This document shows positions 1 to 9,150 of a stretch of 64,000 nt of DNA, in pieces. The DNA is taken from assembly GCF_022538055.1 (NCBI RefSeq), contig NZ_JAKZAM010000006.1:62001-126000 (forward strand), given 5' to 3'. A program made the translations under genes and the position numbers. The number at the start of each line of letters is the position of its first letter. The stretch's first letter is position 1. A model generated the notes under the pieces. The model searched no databases. It was not told where the DNA came from and saw only the letters and a list, made by a program, of their open reading frames with translations. Origin of the DNA: Cognataquiflexum nitidum. Lineage in GTDB: Bacteria > Bacteroidota > Bacteroidia > Cytophagales > Cyclobacteriaceae.

Positions 1-458
1 TCATGAAATATTTCTTTCGAAAGGCTTATTTTTCTTTTGAAATAGTTCCAGGCAAAGTAGTAATTGCCCACGCAGGCAAGAAGACATAAAAGCGCATAAA
101 TTGGCTTTTGTGAAACAAAACCAAAAAACATGGCCAAGGCCAAGGTGACTACCGTCCAAAATCCAAGAAAAAATGCTGAGCTTGGAAAAAGTCTATACTG
201 AAGAAAAAGAATGCATCCTTTTGGAGTGGATTCGATTTTGCCCAAAATCAGTGGCAAAAAGCTATCGGGCTTATCGACTACCAAGGAAAGTCTGAATGCG
301 TCTTTGCCTAGTTTACCGTTAAACTTACACCCCTTTTGGAGTCTTTCTTCATAATCCAAAAAGTTGACGTCCCTTGTCACCATGGATAGCCTCTCTTCCA
401 CTTCTTTTTTGGAAAAAGAAGAAACAAGCACTTCACTATGGTTGGGAAATGGATTCAT
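1..458 (-). CDS. Hypothetical membrane protein, 3' end cut by window edge
   Basis: An open frame runs on the minus strand from an ATG at 456-458 to the window edge, giving about 152 codons without a stop. The N-terminal half is soluble and charged (starts MNPFPNHSEVLVSSFSKKEV). After about residue 93 come two hydrophobic stretches, SSAFFLGFWTVVTLALAMFF and PIYALLCLLACVGNYYFAW, that look like a pair of membrane helices ending in a basic segment (FKRKIS). I do not recognise the family. The protein probably sits in the inner membrane with a cytoplasmic N-terminal domain. The true length is unknown because the stop lies outside the window. Confidence 0.6.
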   Translation of the reverse strand, partial: MNPFPNHSEVLVSSFSKKEVEERLSMVTRDVNFLDYEERLQKGCKFNGKLGKDAFRLSLVVDKPDSFLPLILGKIESTPKGCILFLQYRLFPSSAFFLGFWTVVTLALAMFFGFVSQKPIYALLCLLACVGNYYFAWNYFKRKISLSKEIFH

Positions 459-549
459 GGGATCCTAACTCTAGTCAATAAAAAAAGTTGTGGAGCAAAC
501 CACAGCCTGCAAACAAGGCAAAGGTTTTATCCCTAACCGAGAGACTTCA

Positions 550-930
550 TTATTTCACAGCAATGCAGGAAATTTCCACATTGACATTCTTCGGAAGTTT
601 GCTGACTTCTACGGTTTCCCTTGCGGGAGGATTGGTTTTGAAATACTGTCCGTATGCTTCGTTGATAGTCACAAACTGACCCATGTCCCTGATAAATATG
701 GTGCATTTGACCACATCGGCAAAGGTAAAACCTCCGGCTCTCAGCACCGCGTCGATGTTTTTCATGACAGCGTGGGTTTCCTCGGTAATATTTTCATTGA
801 TCAACTCTCCGGTGACAGGATCCAAGGCAATCTGACCTGACAGATAAAGCGTATTTCCGGATTTGACAGCTTGGCTATATGGCCCGATAGGCGCAGGGGC
901 ATCACTTGAAAAGATGATTTCTTTGGACAT
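550..930 (-). CDS. ridA: RidA family reactive enamine/imine deaminase
   Basis: RidA hydrolyses reactive 2-aminoacrylate and related enamines released by PLP enzymes, protecting other PLP enzymes in the cytoplasm. The 126-residue product has the family's usual length and signatures: GPYSQAV near residue 16, LYLSGQIALDP near 28-38, and PPARETVEV with the substrate-binding arginine at R104. An in-frame start seven codons upstream exists, but the ATG at 928-930 gives the standard MSKEIIFS start. It lies divergently next to kynureninase, itself a PLP enzyme. A relative of this family (2-aminomuconate deaminase) acts in kynurenine breakdown, but the sequence here reads as canonical RidA. Confidence 0.92.
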   Translation of the reverse strand: MSKEIIFSSDAPAPIGPYSQAVKSGNTLYLSGQIALDPVTGELINENITEETHAVMKNIDAVLRAGGFTFADVVKCTIFIRDMGQFVTINEAYGQYFKTNPPARETVEVSKLPKNVNVEISCIAVK

Positions 931-1091
931 GGGATATCTATTTTTGTGCAAAATACAGATTCAGAAACAACCGCCGAAATCAAATCGGTTTTTTTCAAAA
1001 CGGAAACATGGTAATTTTGATGATGAAGACAAACCTATTGCCTTGGTGGTGGTTTAGTCTTTGCCAACACCCTTCTTTCTTTTACTAAAAA

Positions 1092-2378
1092 ATGAAAAAT
1101 ACAGAATACCGATTTTCAGAAGAATTTGCCAGAGAAATGGATGAAAAGGATCCTTTAGGAGGATTTCGGTCGAGATTTTATTTTCCCAAAGTGGATGGAA
1201 GGGAGGCAATTTACTTTTGTGGCAATTCCCTTGGGCTACAACCCAAAACCACAAAAGAATACATCCAAAAGGAGTTGGATAATTGGGCCAATCTGGCAGT
1301 AGATGGGCATTTTCATGGGGAAGATGCCTGGTATCATGTCCGCAAAAAATCAAAACCAGCTTTGGCTGAGATTGTCGGTGCACATGAACATGAGGTCGTG
1401 GCGATGAATAACCTGAGTTCTAACCTTCATTTTTTGATGGTGTCCTTTTACCAGCCTACCAAAGAGCGCTTTAAGATCATCACTGAAGCGGGTGCTTTTC
1501 CCTCCGACATGTACATGCTAGAGACGCAGGTCAAGTTTCATGGCTTGGATGCTGATCAGACCATCATCGAATTGAAGCCAAGGGAGGGAGAATATACGCT
1601 GAGAACTGAAGACATCCTTAAAACCATATCAGAAAATCAGGGCCAACTTGCCTTGGTCATGATGGGAGGTTTGCAATATTATACCGGGCAGGTGTTTGAC
1701 ATGGAGGCAATCACTGCTGCCGGTCATGCTGCAGGTGCAAAAGTGGGATTTGACCTAGCCCATGCTGCAGGAAATGTTCCCCTTCAGCTGCATGATTGGA
1801 GCGTGGATTTTGCCACCTGGTGCAGTTACAAATACATGAATTCAGGACCTGGCAATATCTCTGGTATTTTTGTACATGAGCGACATGCCGAAAGTCCTGA
1901 CTTGCCAAGATTTGCAGGTTGGTGGGGCCATGATGAGGGAGAGCGGTTTAAGATGGAGAAGGGTTTTAAGCCGATGTTTGGCGCTGATGGTTGGCAATTG
2001 GCCAATTCCAATGTAATTGCCTTGGCGGCGCATCAGGCTGCTTTGGATATTTTTCAGGAGGCGGGCATGGATAGGCTGAGGCAAAAAAGTGAACTTTTGA
2101 CGGGTTATTTGGAGTTTTTACTCCAAGAAATCAATGGCGAACGTGGTGTATTAGAAATAATTACCCCGAAAAACACCAACGAAAGAGGCTGTCAATTATC
2201 TTTGCTTGTCCTAAAAGGCGGAAAAGCTGTCTTTGATGAACTTTACCAAAATGCAATAGTTGGAGATTGGCGTCATCCTAATGTAATCAGAATCGCGCCT
2301 ACACCTTTATACAACAGCTTTATGGATGTCTACAGGTTTGCCAAGATCTTAGAACAATCCCTTCACAAATTTGCCTGA
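1092..2378 (+). CDS. kynU: Kynureninase
   Basis: Kynureninase is a PLP-dependent enzyme that cleaves kynurenine or 3-hydroxykynurenine to (3-hydroxy)anthranilate plus alanine. The 428-residue protein matches the usual length. The PLP-binding lysine is K247 in CSYKYMNSGPG, and D221 in GFDLAHAAGN is the expected cofactor aspartate. GNSLGLQP near the N terminus is also typical. The next gene, kynurenine 3-monooxygenase, starts 25 bases after the stop, so the two are probably one transcript. With the 3-hydroxyanthranilate dioxygenase at 36.4 kb this points to quinolinate and NAD synthesis from tryptophan. No tryptophan dioxygenase or arylformamidase is visible in the window. Confidence 0.96.
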   Translation: MKNTEYRFSEEFAREMDEKDPLGGFRSRFYFPKVDGREAIYFCGNSLGLQPKTTKEYIQKELDNWANLAVDGHFHGEDAWYHVRKKSKPALAEIVGAHEHEVVAMNNLSSNLHFLMVSFYQPTKERFKIITEAGAFPSDMYMLETQVKFHGLDADQTIIELKPREGEYTLRTEDILKTISENQGQLALVMMGGLQYYTGQVFDMEAITAAGHAAGAKVGFDLAHAAGNVPLQLHDWSVDFATWCSYKYMNSGPGNISGIFVHERHAESPDLPRFAGWWGHDEGERFKMEKGFKPMFGADGWQLANSNVIALAAHQAALDIFQEAGMDRLRQKSELLTGYLEFLLQEINGERGVLEIITPKNTNERGCQLSLLVLKGGKAVFDELYQNAIVGDWRHPNVIRIAPTPLYNSFMDVYRFAKILEQSLHKFA

Positions 2379-2403
2379 TCAGGCAGAAAGTATCTCTCAA
2401 ACC

Positions 2404-3759
2404 ATGAAAAAAAATGAAATCAGCATCCTAGGTTCCGGGCTTATCGGGTCATTGTTGAGCATATATATGAAAAAAAGAGGTCTTGACGTAAATGTTTACG
2501 AGAAAAGACCCGACAACCGAAAAGGTCAATACCAGGAAGAAGGCAGGTCTATCAACATGGCGCTGAGCGACCGGGGATGGAATGCACTCGAAAAGGCAGG
2601 ATTAAAAGAAAAAGTACTCCCATTGACCATGCCTATGTATGGGCGCAAGATCCATGACGAACATGGGAAAACAAGCTTTATTCCTTATGGAAAAGAAGGC
2701 CAAGCTATTTACTCTATTTCAAGGGGTAGGTTCAACCAATTACTTATAGATGAGGCGGATAAGCTTGGTGTCAATATGTTTTTTGAGCACAAGATCGAAG
2801 ATGTGGATCTTCGGAGCAATGAGTTGTTGGTTACAGACAAGGAAGGAAAACAGGAGAGATTTTCTTCCAGCGTGATCATCGGATCCGATGGGGCATACTC
2901 GGCCCTTCGCAACGCCATGCTCAAGCAGGTAAGGTTCAATTACAAGCAGGAATACATTACACATGGCTACAAAGAATTGAGCATTCCGCCGACAGAATCC
3001 GGTGAATTTGCCATGGATCCAAACGCACTTCATATTTGGCCTAGGGGAAGCTTTATGCTCATCGCCCTGCCAAATCCCAACAAATCTTTTACCTGTACAC
3101 TTTTTCTGCCATTTGATGGCGAGCGGGTTTGTTTTGAAAATATAAGGGACGAAAAAGATGTGGCAAGCATTTTTCAGACCTACTTTGATGATGCTTACAA
3201 AATGATGCCCAACTTGCAAGTGGAGTATTTTAAAAACCCCACCTCTGCGCTGATCAATATTGAATGTTATCCTTGGATGCTGAAAAGTGCTCTCCTGATA
3301 GGGGATGCTTCCCATGCCATGGTCCCGTTCTATGGTCAAGGGATGAATTGCGGATTTGAGGATTGCTTCATCTTGGATGAGTTGGTGGAAAAATTTGGTA
3401 CCAATGCATGGGAGTTGGTTTTTGCCAAATTCCAGAAGAAGAGAAAGAAGGACACGGATGCAATCTGTCAGCTTGCGATGGAAAATTTCGAAGAAATGAG
3501 GAATGAAGTGTCTGATCCAAAATTCCTGATCAGGAAAAAAATCGAAGCAAAGCTACATGCCCTTTACCCAAAGGAATGGATTCCTCTCTATACCATGGTG
3601 ACGTTTTCCAATATGCCATACTCGGAGGCATATGCCCAAGGAAAACTGCAGGAAAAAATCATGGACAAGGTGATGTCAAGTCCATTGATTTCCCAAAACT
3701 GGGACAAATTGGATTATGAAGACATACTTTACCAGATGGATAAAGCCAAGGCTGTATAA
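2404..3759 (+). CDS. kmo: Kynurenine 3-monooxygenase
   Basis: This FAD- and NADPH-dependent aromatic hydroxylase converts kynurenine to 3-hydroxykynurenine, which kynureninase then cleaves. The N terminus carries the FAD-binding Rossmann motif GSGLIGS (G10, G12, G15), and LIGDASHAMVPFYGQGMNCGFED is the second FAD motif (GD box) of this family, with NMALSDRGW and YSISRGRFN also typical. The frame is open from 2371, overlapping the kynU stop, but ATG 2404 places the Rossmann strand directly at the N terminus as in relatives, giving 451 residues. A hairpin terminator follows directly, so kynU-kmo is likely a two-gene operon. Confidence 0.95.
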   Translation: MKKNEISILGSGLIGSLLSIYMKKRGLDVNVYEKRPDNRKGQYQEEGRSINMALSDRGWNALEKAGLKEKVLPLTMPMYGRKIHDEHGKTSFIPYGKEGQAIYSISRGRFNQLLIDEADKLGVNMFFEHKIEDVDLRSNELLVTDKEGKQERFSSSVIIGSDGAYSALRNAMLKQVRFNYKQEYITHGYKELSIPPTESGEFAMDPNALHIWPRGSFMLIALPNPNKSFTCTLFLPFDGERVCFENIRDEKDVASIFQTYFDDAYKMMPNLQVEYFKNPTSALINIECYPWMLKSALLIGDASHAMVPFYGQGMNCGFEDCFILDELVEKFGTNAWELVFAKFQKKRKKDTDAICQLAMENFEEMRNEVSDPKFLIRKKIEAKLHALYPKEWIPLYTMVTFSNMPYSEAYAQGKLQEKIMDKVMSSPLISQNWDKLDYEDILYQMDKAKAV

Positions 3760-3762
3760 AGT

Positions 3763-3791
3763 AAAAACTGCTTCTTAAGAGGCAGTTTTTT
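3763..3791 (+). terminator. Rho-independent terminator after kmo
   Basis: A hairpin with arms aaaactgc/ggcagtttt around cttaag is followed by a run of T. It sits four bases after the kmo stop. The A-rich left flank means it could also work for transcripts coming from the right. Confidence 0.8.
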
Positions 3792-4296
3792 CCCCCTTAT
3801 GATTTTTAGTATTCTGTAAAACTTCTTACTTGGAATGTGTTTCCAATCCTACCAATCAAATTGTATTCTCTATGTTAAAATTGTATATTTTTTATAATTT
3901 TATTAATTATCCAAACAGGAATTTTTAAAATGAAATTTTAGTATTTCATCTTAACTTTTTTGTTGTGAGGAGTATGAAATATTTTTTGCAATGATGTGAT
4001 AAAAATAAGTCAACAAAGGTTAGATTAAGTAATGTAGGATGCTACGAAGAGCTCCAAAAACTTCGAAATCAGCATGTAATGACATATCTAAAAATACAAG
4101 CCTTTTTTATCCACATTTTCGGATACTTTTCCACACAGGTCAAAAAATAGGGCATAAAATATTGATTTTCAATCATTTAACTCACTTCACTTTTATGTGA
4201 TTTTGTGGATAATTAACTGTAAATGAGAATTTTATAAAATCATTGTATTTTTTTGGGTTGTTTATATCGAAGAAGAGCGAAAGAAGGTCGAAGCAA
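3792..4296. other. Candidate replication origin (oriC) in AT-rich gap
   Basis: This 505-bp gap lies between converging genes and holds no plausible reading frame. It contains two exact DnaA boxes: TTATCCACA at 4107-4115 and its reverse complement TGTGGATAA at 4204-4212. There are also near matches TTTTCCACA at 4127-4135 and TTATCCAAA at 3907-3915. Strongly AT-rich stretches flank the boxes (around 3860-3910 and 4220-4265), as expected for an unwinding element. I noticed no other exact box elsewhere in the window. Bacteroidota origins are often not next to dnaA, so the setting does not exclude it. The convergent neighbours are somewhat unusual for an origin. Confidence 0.4.
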
Positions 4297-6075
4297 TTAA
4301 TCCTGATTTTGTCGGATCAATTTCTTTCTATAGGCGTGAAAAATTCGGGCTTTGGAGATAAAACCCATGTATTTGCCTGACTCTGTCACAGGAAGGTTCC
4401 AGGCACCTGACTTTTCGAACTTATCCATTACATTTTGCATATTTTCGTTACTGTTTATCACTTCCGGGGGAGAATGCATCAGTTGCTTGATTTTCAGTGT
4501 TTTCTGACTTTGTGAGTCAAACATAAGCTCTCTGATATCGTCCAAAGTGACTATTCCATTCAGGTCACCATCTGCATTCACTACCGGAAAAATGTTTCTC
4601 CTCGAAAGTTTTACCAGTTCGCAAAGGTCACCAAGACTTGCTTCAGGCGAAACAGGTAGCAGGTCAGTCTCCATTATTTTTTTGATGTCCATGAGTTCGA
4701 GCACTTCTTCATCTTTGGTGGCCGGGAGGAAAGTACCTTTGGCTATCAGTTGTTTTTTGTAAAGTGAATCCTTGTCAAAATAGGTAGTAGTGACATAAGA
4801 AATGGACGAAACAAGCATCAGTGGTATCAAAAGCTCGTAGCCACCTGTCAACTCTGCGATCAAAAATATGGCTGACAGTGGGGAATGCTGCACCCCACTC
4901 ATCACCGCACACATGCCGACCAATGTAAATGAAGCCAAAGGAAGTTCAATTGGAAGGTTAAGAAGGTTGGCAGAATAAGCGAACAGAAAACCAGCAATTC
5001 CTCCTACAAACAATGAAGGAGCAAAAATACCTCCACTTCCCCCGGTACCGATTGTGATGGCTGAGGCAATGGGTTTGATTAAAATAATCATTGATAAAAA
5101 CAGAATAATAAAATAAGGATTATCAATTTCTGAGAAAAAAGGGCTCTTTGAGAGGATGTTATTGGGTTGACCGGATACCAGGTGGTTGAGGGTGTCATAT
5201 CCTTCCCCATAAATAGGAGGGAAAATAAAAAGAATCAGCCCCAAAAATGCGCCGCCATAGAGGAGTTTTAAAAAAGGTTCATCGAATTTATCCAAAAATC
5301 CCTCTGTACTTAGGATGGTTCTACTAAAGTAAAGCGATACAAAACCGGTAAAAACTGCCAAGCCAAAGTAATAGGGCACATGGGAAGCCACAAATTCTTC
5401 GGATATCGAAAAGTTGAACATACTCTCATTGCCTTGTAAAAGAATTGAGGTCAGGGCTCCGGTAACCGAAGCTATCAATAGTGGAATAAAACTACCGATA
5501 CTTACTTCCATAAGGATTACCTCGATGGCGAAAATGACTGCTCCGATTGGTGCACCGAAGATGGCTGATATGGCTCCAGCCGCTCCACAGCCTATCAAAA
5601 GGGTTCTTTTTTTAGCATTAAGGTGCATCAGTACACCTATGTTTGATCCGATTGCTGAACCTGTTACGACAATAGGCGCTTCCAATCCTACGGAACCTCC
5701 AAATCCAACTGTCAGTGCGGAAGTAATCACCCGACTGTACATTTTGACTCTAGGGATTAAACTTCCTTTTTTAGAAATGATGTACAGGATATCCGGAATT
5801 CCATGTCCACCCTTGTCTTTGAGGACGTAGGTGCCTATAAGGTAAGCAAAAGAAATTCCGATGATAGGATAGATGATATAGAAAAAATTGGCGTATTCCT
5901 CATAAAAGCTGTTGGTGAGAAATTCCTGAATAGCATGCACAGAACTTTTTAAAATCACAGCCGCAACTCCCGAAACAATGCCTATTACTCCGCTTACTAA
6001 TAATACAAAGTTTTTTGTACTGAGGTGGCGGAGCCTCCAAATCAAGAATCGTGTTATGTAGTCTGTTTTGGCCAA
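4297..6075 (-). CDS. CLC-type chloride channel/transporter with CBS pair
   Basis: The product is a 592-residue CLC-family anion channel or proton/anion exchanger in the inner membrane. Roughly residues 20-430 form the multi-helix core with GSVGLEAPIV (the gating glutamate in GLEAP) and GTGGSGGIFAPSLFVG (anion-binding GxFxP). Residues from about 465 to 585 form two CBS domains (LPVSPEASLGDL..., PEVINSNENMQNV...), which usually bind adenine nucleotides. The start is a TTG at 6073-6075: an in-frame TAA lies three codons upstream and no ATG occurs before the first helix. The M28 peptidase gene ends 40 bases upstream on the same strand, so the two may be cotranscribed. Confidence 0.93.
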   Translation of the reverse strand: MAKTDYITRFLIWRLRHLSTKNFVLLVSGVIGIVSGVAAVILKSSVHAIQEFLTNSFYEEYANFFYIIYPIIGISFAYLIGTYVLKDKGGHGIPDILYIISKKGSLIPRVKMYSRVITSALTVGFGGSVGLEAPIVVTGSAIGSNIGVLMHLNAKKRTLLIGCGAAGAISAIFGAPIGAVIFAIEVILMEVSIGSFIPLLIASVTGALTSILLQGNESMFNFSISEEFVASHVPYYFGLAVFTGFVSLYFSRTILSTEGFLDKFDEPFLKLLYGGAFLGLILFIFPPIYGEGYDTLNHLVSGQPNNILSKSPFFSEIDNPYFIILFLSMIILIKPIASAITIGTGGSGGIFAPSLFVGGIAGFLFAYSANLLNLPIELPLASFTLVGMCAVMSGVQHSPLSAIFLIAELTGGYELLIPLMLVSSISYVTTTYFDKDSLYKKQLIAKGTFLPATKDEEVLELMDIKKIMETDLLPVSPEASLGDLCELVKLSRRNIFPVVNADGDLNGIVTLDDIRELMFDSQSQKTLKIKQLMHSPPEVINSNENMQNVMDKFEKSGAWNLPVTESGKYMGFISKARIFHAYRKKLIRQNQD

Positions 6076-6115
6076 TTCTATTTATCGAAGTTCATTTGAA
6101 GATATTCATTTCATT

Positions 6116-7024
6116 CTAATCATTATTAAGGTCCCGGTCAAAGGCAATTACAATATCCAAAATCAGTTCAACGGCACCAATATAAAATTCGGGCTGAATC
6201 CGGTCAAATGTATCGGTCTCCTTATGGTAATCATCATGGTCTTCTACACCAAAATAAATGAAAGGGATTCCCTTCCTGTGAAATTGGGAATGGTCAGAGG
6301 CATAGGTCCAATCGGCTTTTTCGCCGGGGACATCATGCCCAAACAATAATTTTGGAAACCGGCCTTCCGCGACTTTTTCTATGGTTGGTTTAAGTTGAGG
6401 ATAATGGTAAGTTCCCACGGCATATATTTCACCATCAATGTTTCTGCTGATCATGTCCATGTTTATATTCAGGACAGCCTGATCAATTGGAAAAGGGAAA
6501 TCATTTACCAAAGCTTTTGCTCCCTGATGACCCATTTCTTCAGCATCCAAAGCAACAAATAACATCGAGTGATTGGGTCGGTTTTTGGAAAAGTACTCCG
6601 CTATGGCCAAAACACCACCTGTTCCTGAAGCATTGTCATCTGCACCATTAAAAATCTTTTCTCCGTCTCTTCCTATATGGTCATAATGCGCCATTACCAC
6701 GATCAACTTGTCGGTTTCTTTTCCCCCGATAAAGCCGACTATATTGGCAGCTTTTTCATATAATTTGCCCTCTCGGCTGTTATTGAAATCAAAATATTGG
6801 GTATAATCCTGGTACTGGGATTTGATACCTAATGCCTTAAACCTATCTTGAATGTATTTTCTGGCTTTTAAATTTCCCTCTGAAAGTGGTTTCCTTCCAC
6901 CCAATTCATCAGAAGAAAGGTACTCAATATCTTTGAGCAACTTATTTTGGTCGATTTTTTGTGCCAATACCGCCGATGGGGCTGCAAGAAAAATTAGCAT
7001 TAAAAATTTCAATAAATTAAGCAT
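6116..7024 (-). CDS. Secreted M28 family metallopeptidase
   Basis: This is a two-zinc aminopeptidase-like hydrolase exported to the periplasm or beyond. The 302-residue protein opens with a signal peptide (MLNLLKFLMLIFLAAPSAVL-AQ). The M28 ligands can be read in order: H113 in AHYDH, D130 in GADDNASG, E162/E163 in DAEEMG, D190 in NMDMIS and H267 in DDYHKETDT. The substrate cannot be told; relatives remove N-terminal residues from peptides, and some act as glutaminyl cyclases. It is transcribed toward clc with a 40-base gap. Confidence 0.92.
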   Translation of the reverse strand: MLNLLKFLMLIFLAAPSAVLAQKIDQNKLLKDIEYLSSDELGGRKPLSEGNLKARKYIQDRFKALGIKSQYQDYTQYFDFNNSREGKLYEKAANIVGFIGGKETDKLIVVMAHYDHIGRDGEKIFNGADDNASGTGGVLAIAEYFSKNRPNHSMLFVALDAEEMGHQGAKALVNDFPFPIDQAVLNINMDMISRNIDGEIYAVGTYHYPQLKPTIEKVAEGRFPKLLFGHDVPGEKADWTYASDHSQFHRKGIPFIYFGVEDHDDYHKETDTFDRIQPEFYIGAVELILDIVIAFDRDLNND

Positions 7025-7097
7025 ATGTCTTTTTAAATTGGTCCGTTATGTATATTCGTAAAAATAGTAAGATATAATCGCTCGAATCTTAACACCT

Positions 7098-8087
7098 ATG
7101 AAATATCTTTTTGCCTTGCTGATGGTTTTGGCTTTCTTAAGACCAAGTATGGCTCAGAACTCCCTACCTGAGACTTTTTTGGACGGAAAATCTGTTGTAC
7201 TCATTTCAAACTCCCCTCAGGCAAGGCCTCCGATATCTTGGACTGAACTTGCCCATGCCATACACGGTGCCTTGGTATCGGCAGGTGGCGACCCGGTGGC
7301 TTATTATGAATTGGAAGATGTGGCCATTTCGGAAGAGGTGCAGGCAGGCTTTGCCGCGATGTTTTCCAAAAGAATGGTCGCTTCTGTTGTGATCTTAACC
7401 AGAAAAGCAAACGGTGGTACTGTTTTGAACATTGGGCCCTTTACCAATAACAAAAACATGATCCCCACTGAGGGGATGTGGGGTATGGATGCTTCAGGGA
7501 TAGATCAGATGAAAGAATCTTTGTCAGCAATCGGTCAGACCGTCAAATCTAAAAACCTGATGGTATTAGAAGTACCGGAGTTTCCTTCCGGAGCCAATGC
7601 GACTGCTTCTGCAGCCCAAAGGTATCTAAACAGAAATCCACTCAACCTTGATGTATTCAAGCTTGGAATCCCACTTTCGGGAGCTGCCGGTGAGAGTGGC
7701 TACCTGAATACATTTAGATATGACCTTTTGGGAAAATCAGAGGAAAGCATACTTGCAGAGCAGAATGAAGAAAGAAATGGGCTGCAGGCGATTTTCACGC
7801 AGTCATATCCCCACCAAGTAGAGTTCCTAAGTAGTCCAAAGTCTGATGCTGATCTGATCAAAGAGAGGGTTCAATTTGTCCTGATGAGGGTGGAGGCCCG
7901 AGAGGCCGACTTAATGCAGAATATGGGCTTGAATACAGATAATCTCCAAGATGGTAACAGAATAGTAGTAAAATATTATATCCGCTTCTTGGTCCGCAAC
8001 GAATTATATATCGGTCCGGTATGGGATGCAGACCCTGATTGGAAGGTATCATTGGGAAATTTTCTGAATAACCTGAAAATAAAATGA
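7098..8087 (+). CDS. Secreted protein of unknown function
   Basis: The 329-residue product begins with a clear signal peptide (MKYLFALLMVLAFLRPSMAQ). The mature part has alternating hydrophobic and charged segments with no cysteine, no zinc motif and no repeat that I recognise. It opens with a motif like SVVLISNSPQARPPISW and has a well-conserved-looking C-terminal end (WDADPDWKVSLGNFLNNL). It starts 73 bases from the divergently transcribed M28 gene and ends in a hairpin terminator, so it is a single-gene unit. I infer a periplasmic or outer-membrane-associated role only from the signal peptide. Confidence 0.75.
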   Translation: MKYLFALLMVLAFLRPSMAQNSLPETFLDGKSVVLISNSPQARPPISWTELAHAIHGALVSAGGDPVAYYELEDVAISEEVQAGFAAMFSKRMVASVVILTRKANGGTVLNIGPFTNNKNMIPTEGMWGMDASGIDQMKESLSAIGQTVKSKNLMVLEVPEFPSGANATASAAQRYLNRNPLNLDVFKLGIPLSGAAGESGYLNTFRYDLLGKSEESILAEQNEERNGLQAIFTQSYPHQVEFLSSPKSDADLIKERVQFVLMRVEAREADLMQNMGLNTDNLQDGNRIVVKYYIRFLVRNELYIGPVWDADPDWKVSLGNFLNNLKIK

Positions 8088-8109
8088 GCCCTTGGAAGGG
8101 CTCTTTAAA
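8086..8109 (+). terminator. Terminator overlapping the stop of the 7.1 kb gene
   Basis: The perfect inverted repeat gagccctt/aagggctc at 8086-8103 overlaps the TGA stop codon and is followed by TTTAAAA. Confidence 0.7.
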
Positions 8110-8516
8110 AATTACAGTTGACTGTAGTGGGGACCAAACACTCTCTGCTATTTATCTGTAAGACTTGAAATTCTTCTGTAAGAAAGTATTCAAGCTTTTA
8201 TTTTTTTATGTGTATCCGCTTTCTTGCACGTAGCCAAACAATAATTTGTTGGAGAAGCCACTAAACACCCAGTGGACTTTCGCATGTGGACGAGTAGCTG
8301 CATTCGATACCACCTCCTATTGCCCAACGTCCCACATTGCGGATACTCATGTGTTTTTTTTAAACTTGGTATCTTAAATAGTACTATACCGAATTGTTTT
8401 GCTTTTCTATAAACCCTGACAATACCTATGGGCAGATAAGAGAAACAATTATTTAAAGATAATCATAACCATTTTTTAAATCCAATTGAAAAAATCTATC
8501 AGATATTTAGTAAACC
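8110..8516. other. Gene-free region with several dyads, function unknown
   Basis: No convincing reading frame occurs in these 400 bases. Several inverted repeats are packed together: CTTGAA/TTCAAG enclosing TTCTT/AAGAA near 8165-8195, a CCAA-ACAA/TTTGTTGG dyad near 8230-8252, ccact/agtgg near 8259-8275, and catgtgg-acg pairing with cgt-cccacat around 8284-8333. The middle is more GC-rich than its edges. A structured RNA is possible, but no known RNA family is recognised. Confidence 0.25.
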
Positions 8517-9098
8517 TTAGTATATATCTTCTTTTACAAAAGGTATCAAAGCCAAAATAACAGCCTGTTGGTAATAATTTTTCCTGTCAAGCGCTCCTTT
8601 AGTCAATATACCAACTGCGCCATCATTTTCCTTGGAATTCTCCCTGTTGAAAAAAGCATCATCAGCTGCACCAAGTTCCATCCCACCATCTACCAAGTCA
8701 GCAATTGCTTTTGGGAGAAAGAACAGGGAAGTTTTGGCTTTGCCTATTTTTCCATTTTTATCCAAGACCACAACCCATGCAAAAGCCGCCATTTCTCCCT
8801 GGAATTTTTCCACGCCACCTTCAATACCCACCCAATAATCTGCCTCTGGAAATACTGCTTTGGAATTTTTTGCCCGATTCAATGCCCCTTTGTAGGTTTG
8901 CTCATCACCCACAGGCTGTGCATCCACATCAGAGCTTACATTCAAACCTTCTACAAGGTAGGTTCCTTCAAATACCTGATGAAAACCCCCATTTGTACAA
9001 CTGATCTTTACCGGATTTCTACTTCCTACGATTACTAAATTTTGTCTTTGTTGCTCTTGGATATTCTTTCTTTTTGGAAAACTCATTTGTCCGGTCAT
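8517..9098 (-). CDS. yjjX: Inosine/xanthosine triphosphatase (YjjX/DUF84)
   Basis: The enzyme hydrolyses non-canonical purine triphosphates (ITP, XTP), cleaning the nucleotide pool. The family signatures are GSRNPVK, the aspartate/glutamate-bearing stretch ending QPVGDEQTYKGALNRA, DYWVGIEGGVE, and LGAADDAFF. The 193-residue length is slightly above average because of an 18-residue N-terminal tail before the first strand. A second ATG at 9084-9086 would shorten that tail by four residues, and neither start can be preferred from sequence. It is preceded on the same strand by yebC, 52 bases away. Confidence 0.88.
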   Translation of the reverse strand: MTGQMSFPKRKNIQEQQRQNLVIVGSRNPVKISCTNGGFHQVFEGTYLVEGLNVSSDVDAQPVGDEQTYKGALNRAKNSKAVFPEADYWVGIEGGVEKFQGEMAAFAWVVVLDKNGKIGKAKTSLFFLPKAIADLVDGGMELGAADDAFFNRENSKENDGAVGILTKGALDRKNYYQQAVILALIPFVKEDIY

Positions 9099-9150
9099 GG
9101 ATGATCAGCTATAAGGATTAAATAATGTGAAAAGTAAGTTTTTGATTGGT

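Noticed and set aside
550-930. RidA homologue as 2-aminomuconate deaminase of kynurenine breakdown
   Set aside because: The length and motifs match canonical RidA, and no 2-aminomuconate genes are near.
8249-8328. GTTGGAG and GCCCAAC words resembling integron attC core sites
   Set aside because: The order and orientation are wrong for attC (GTT before AAC) and the first word does not fit the consensus; no integrase is present.
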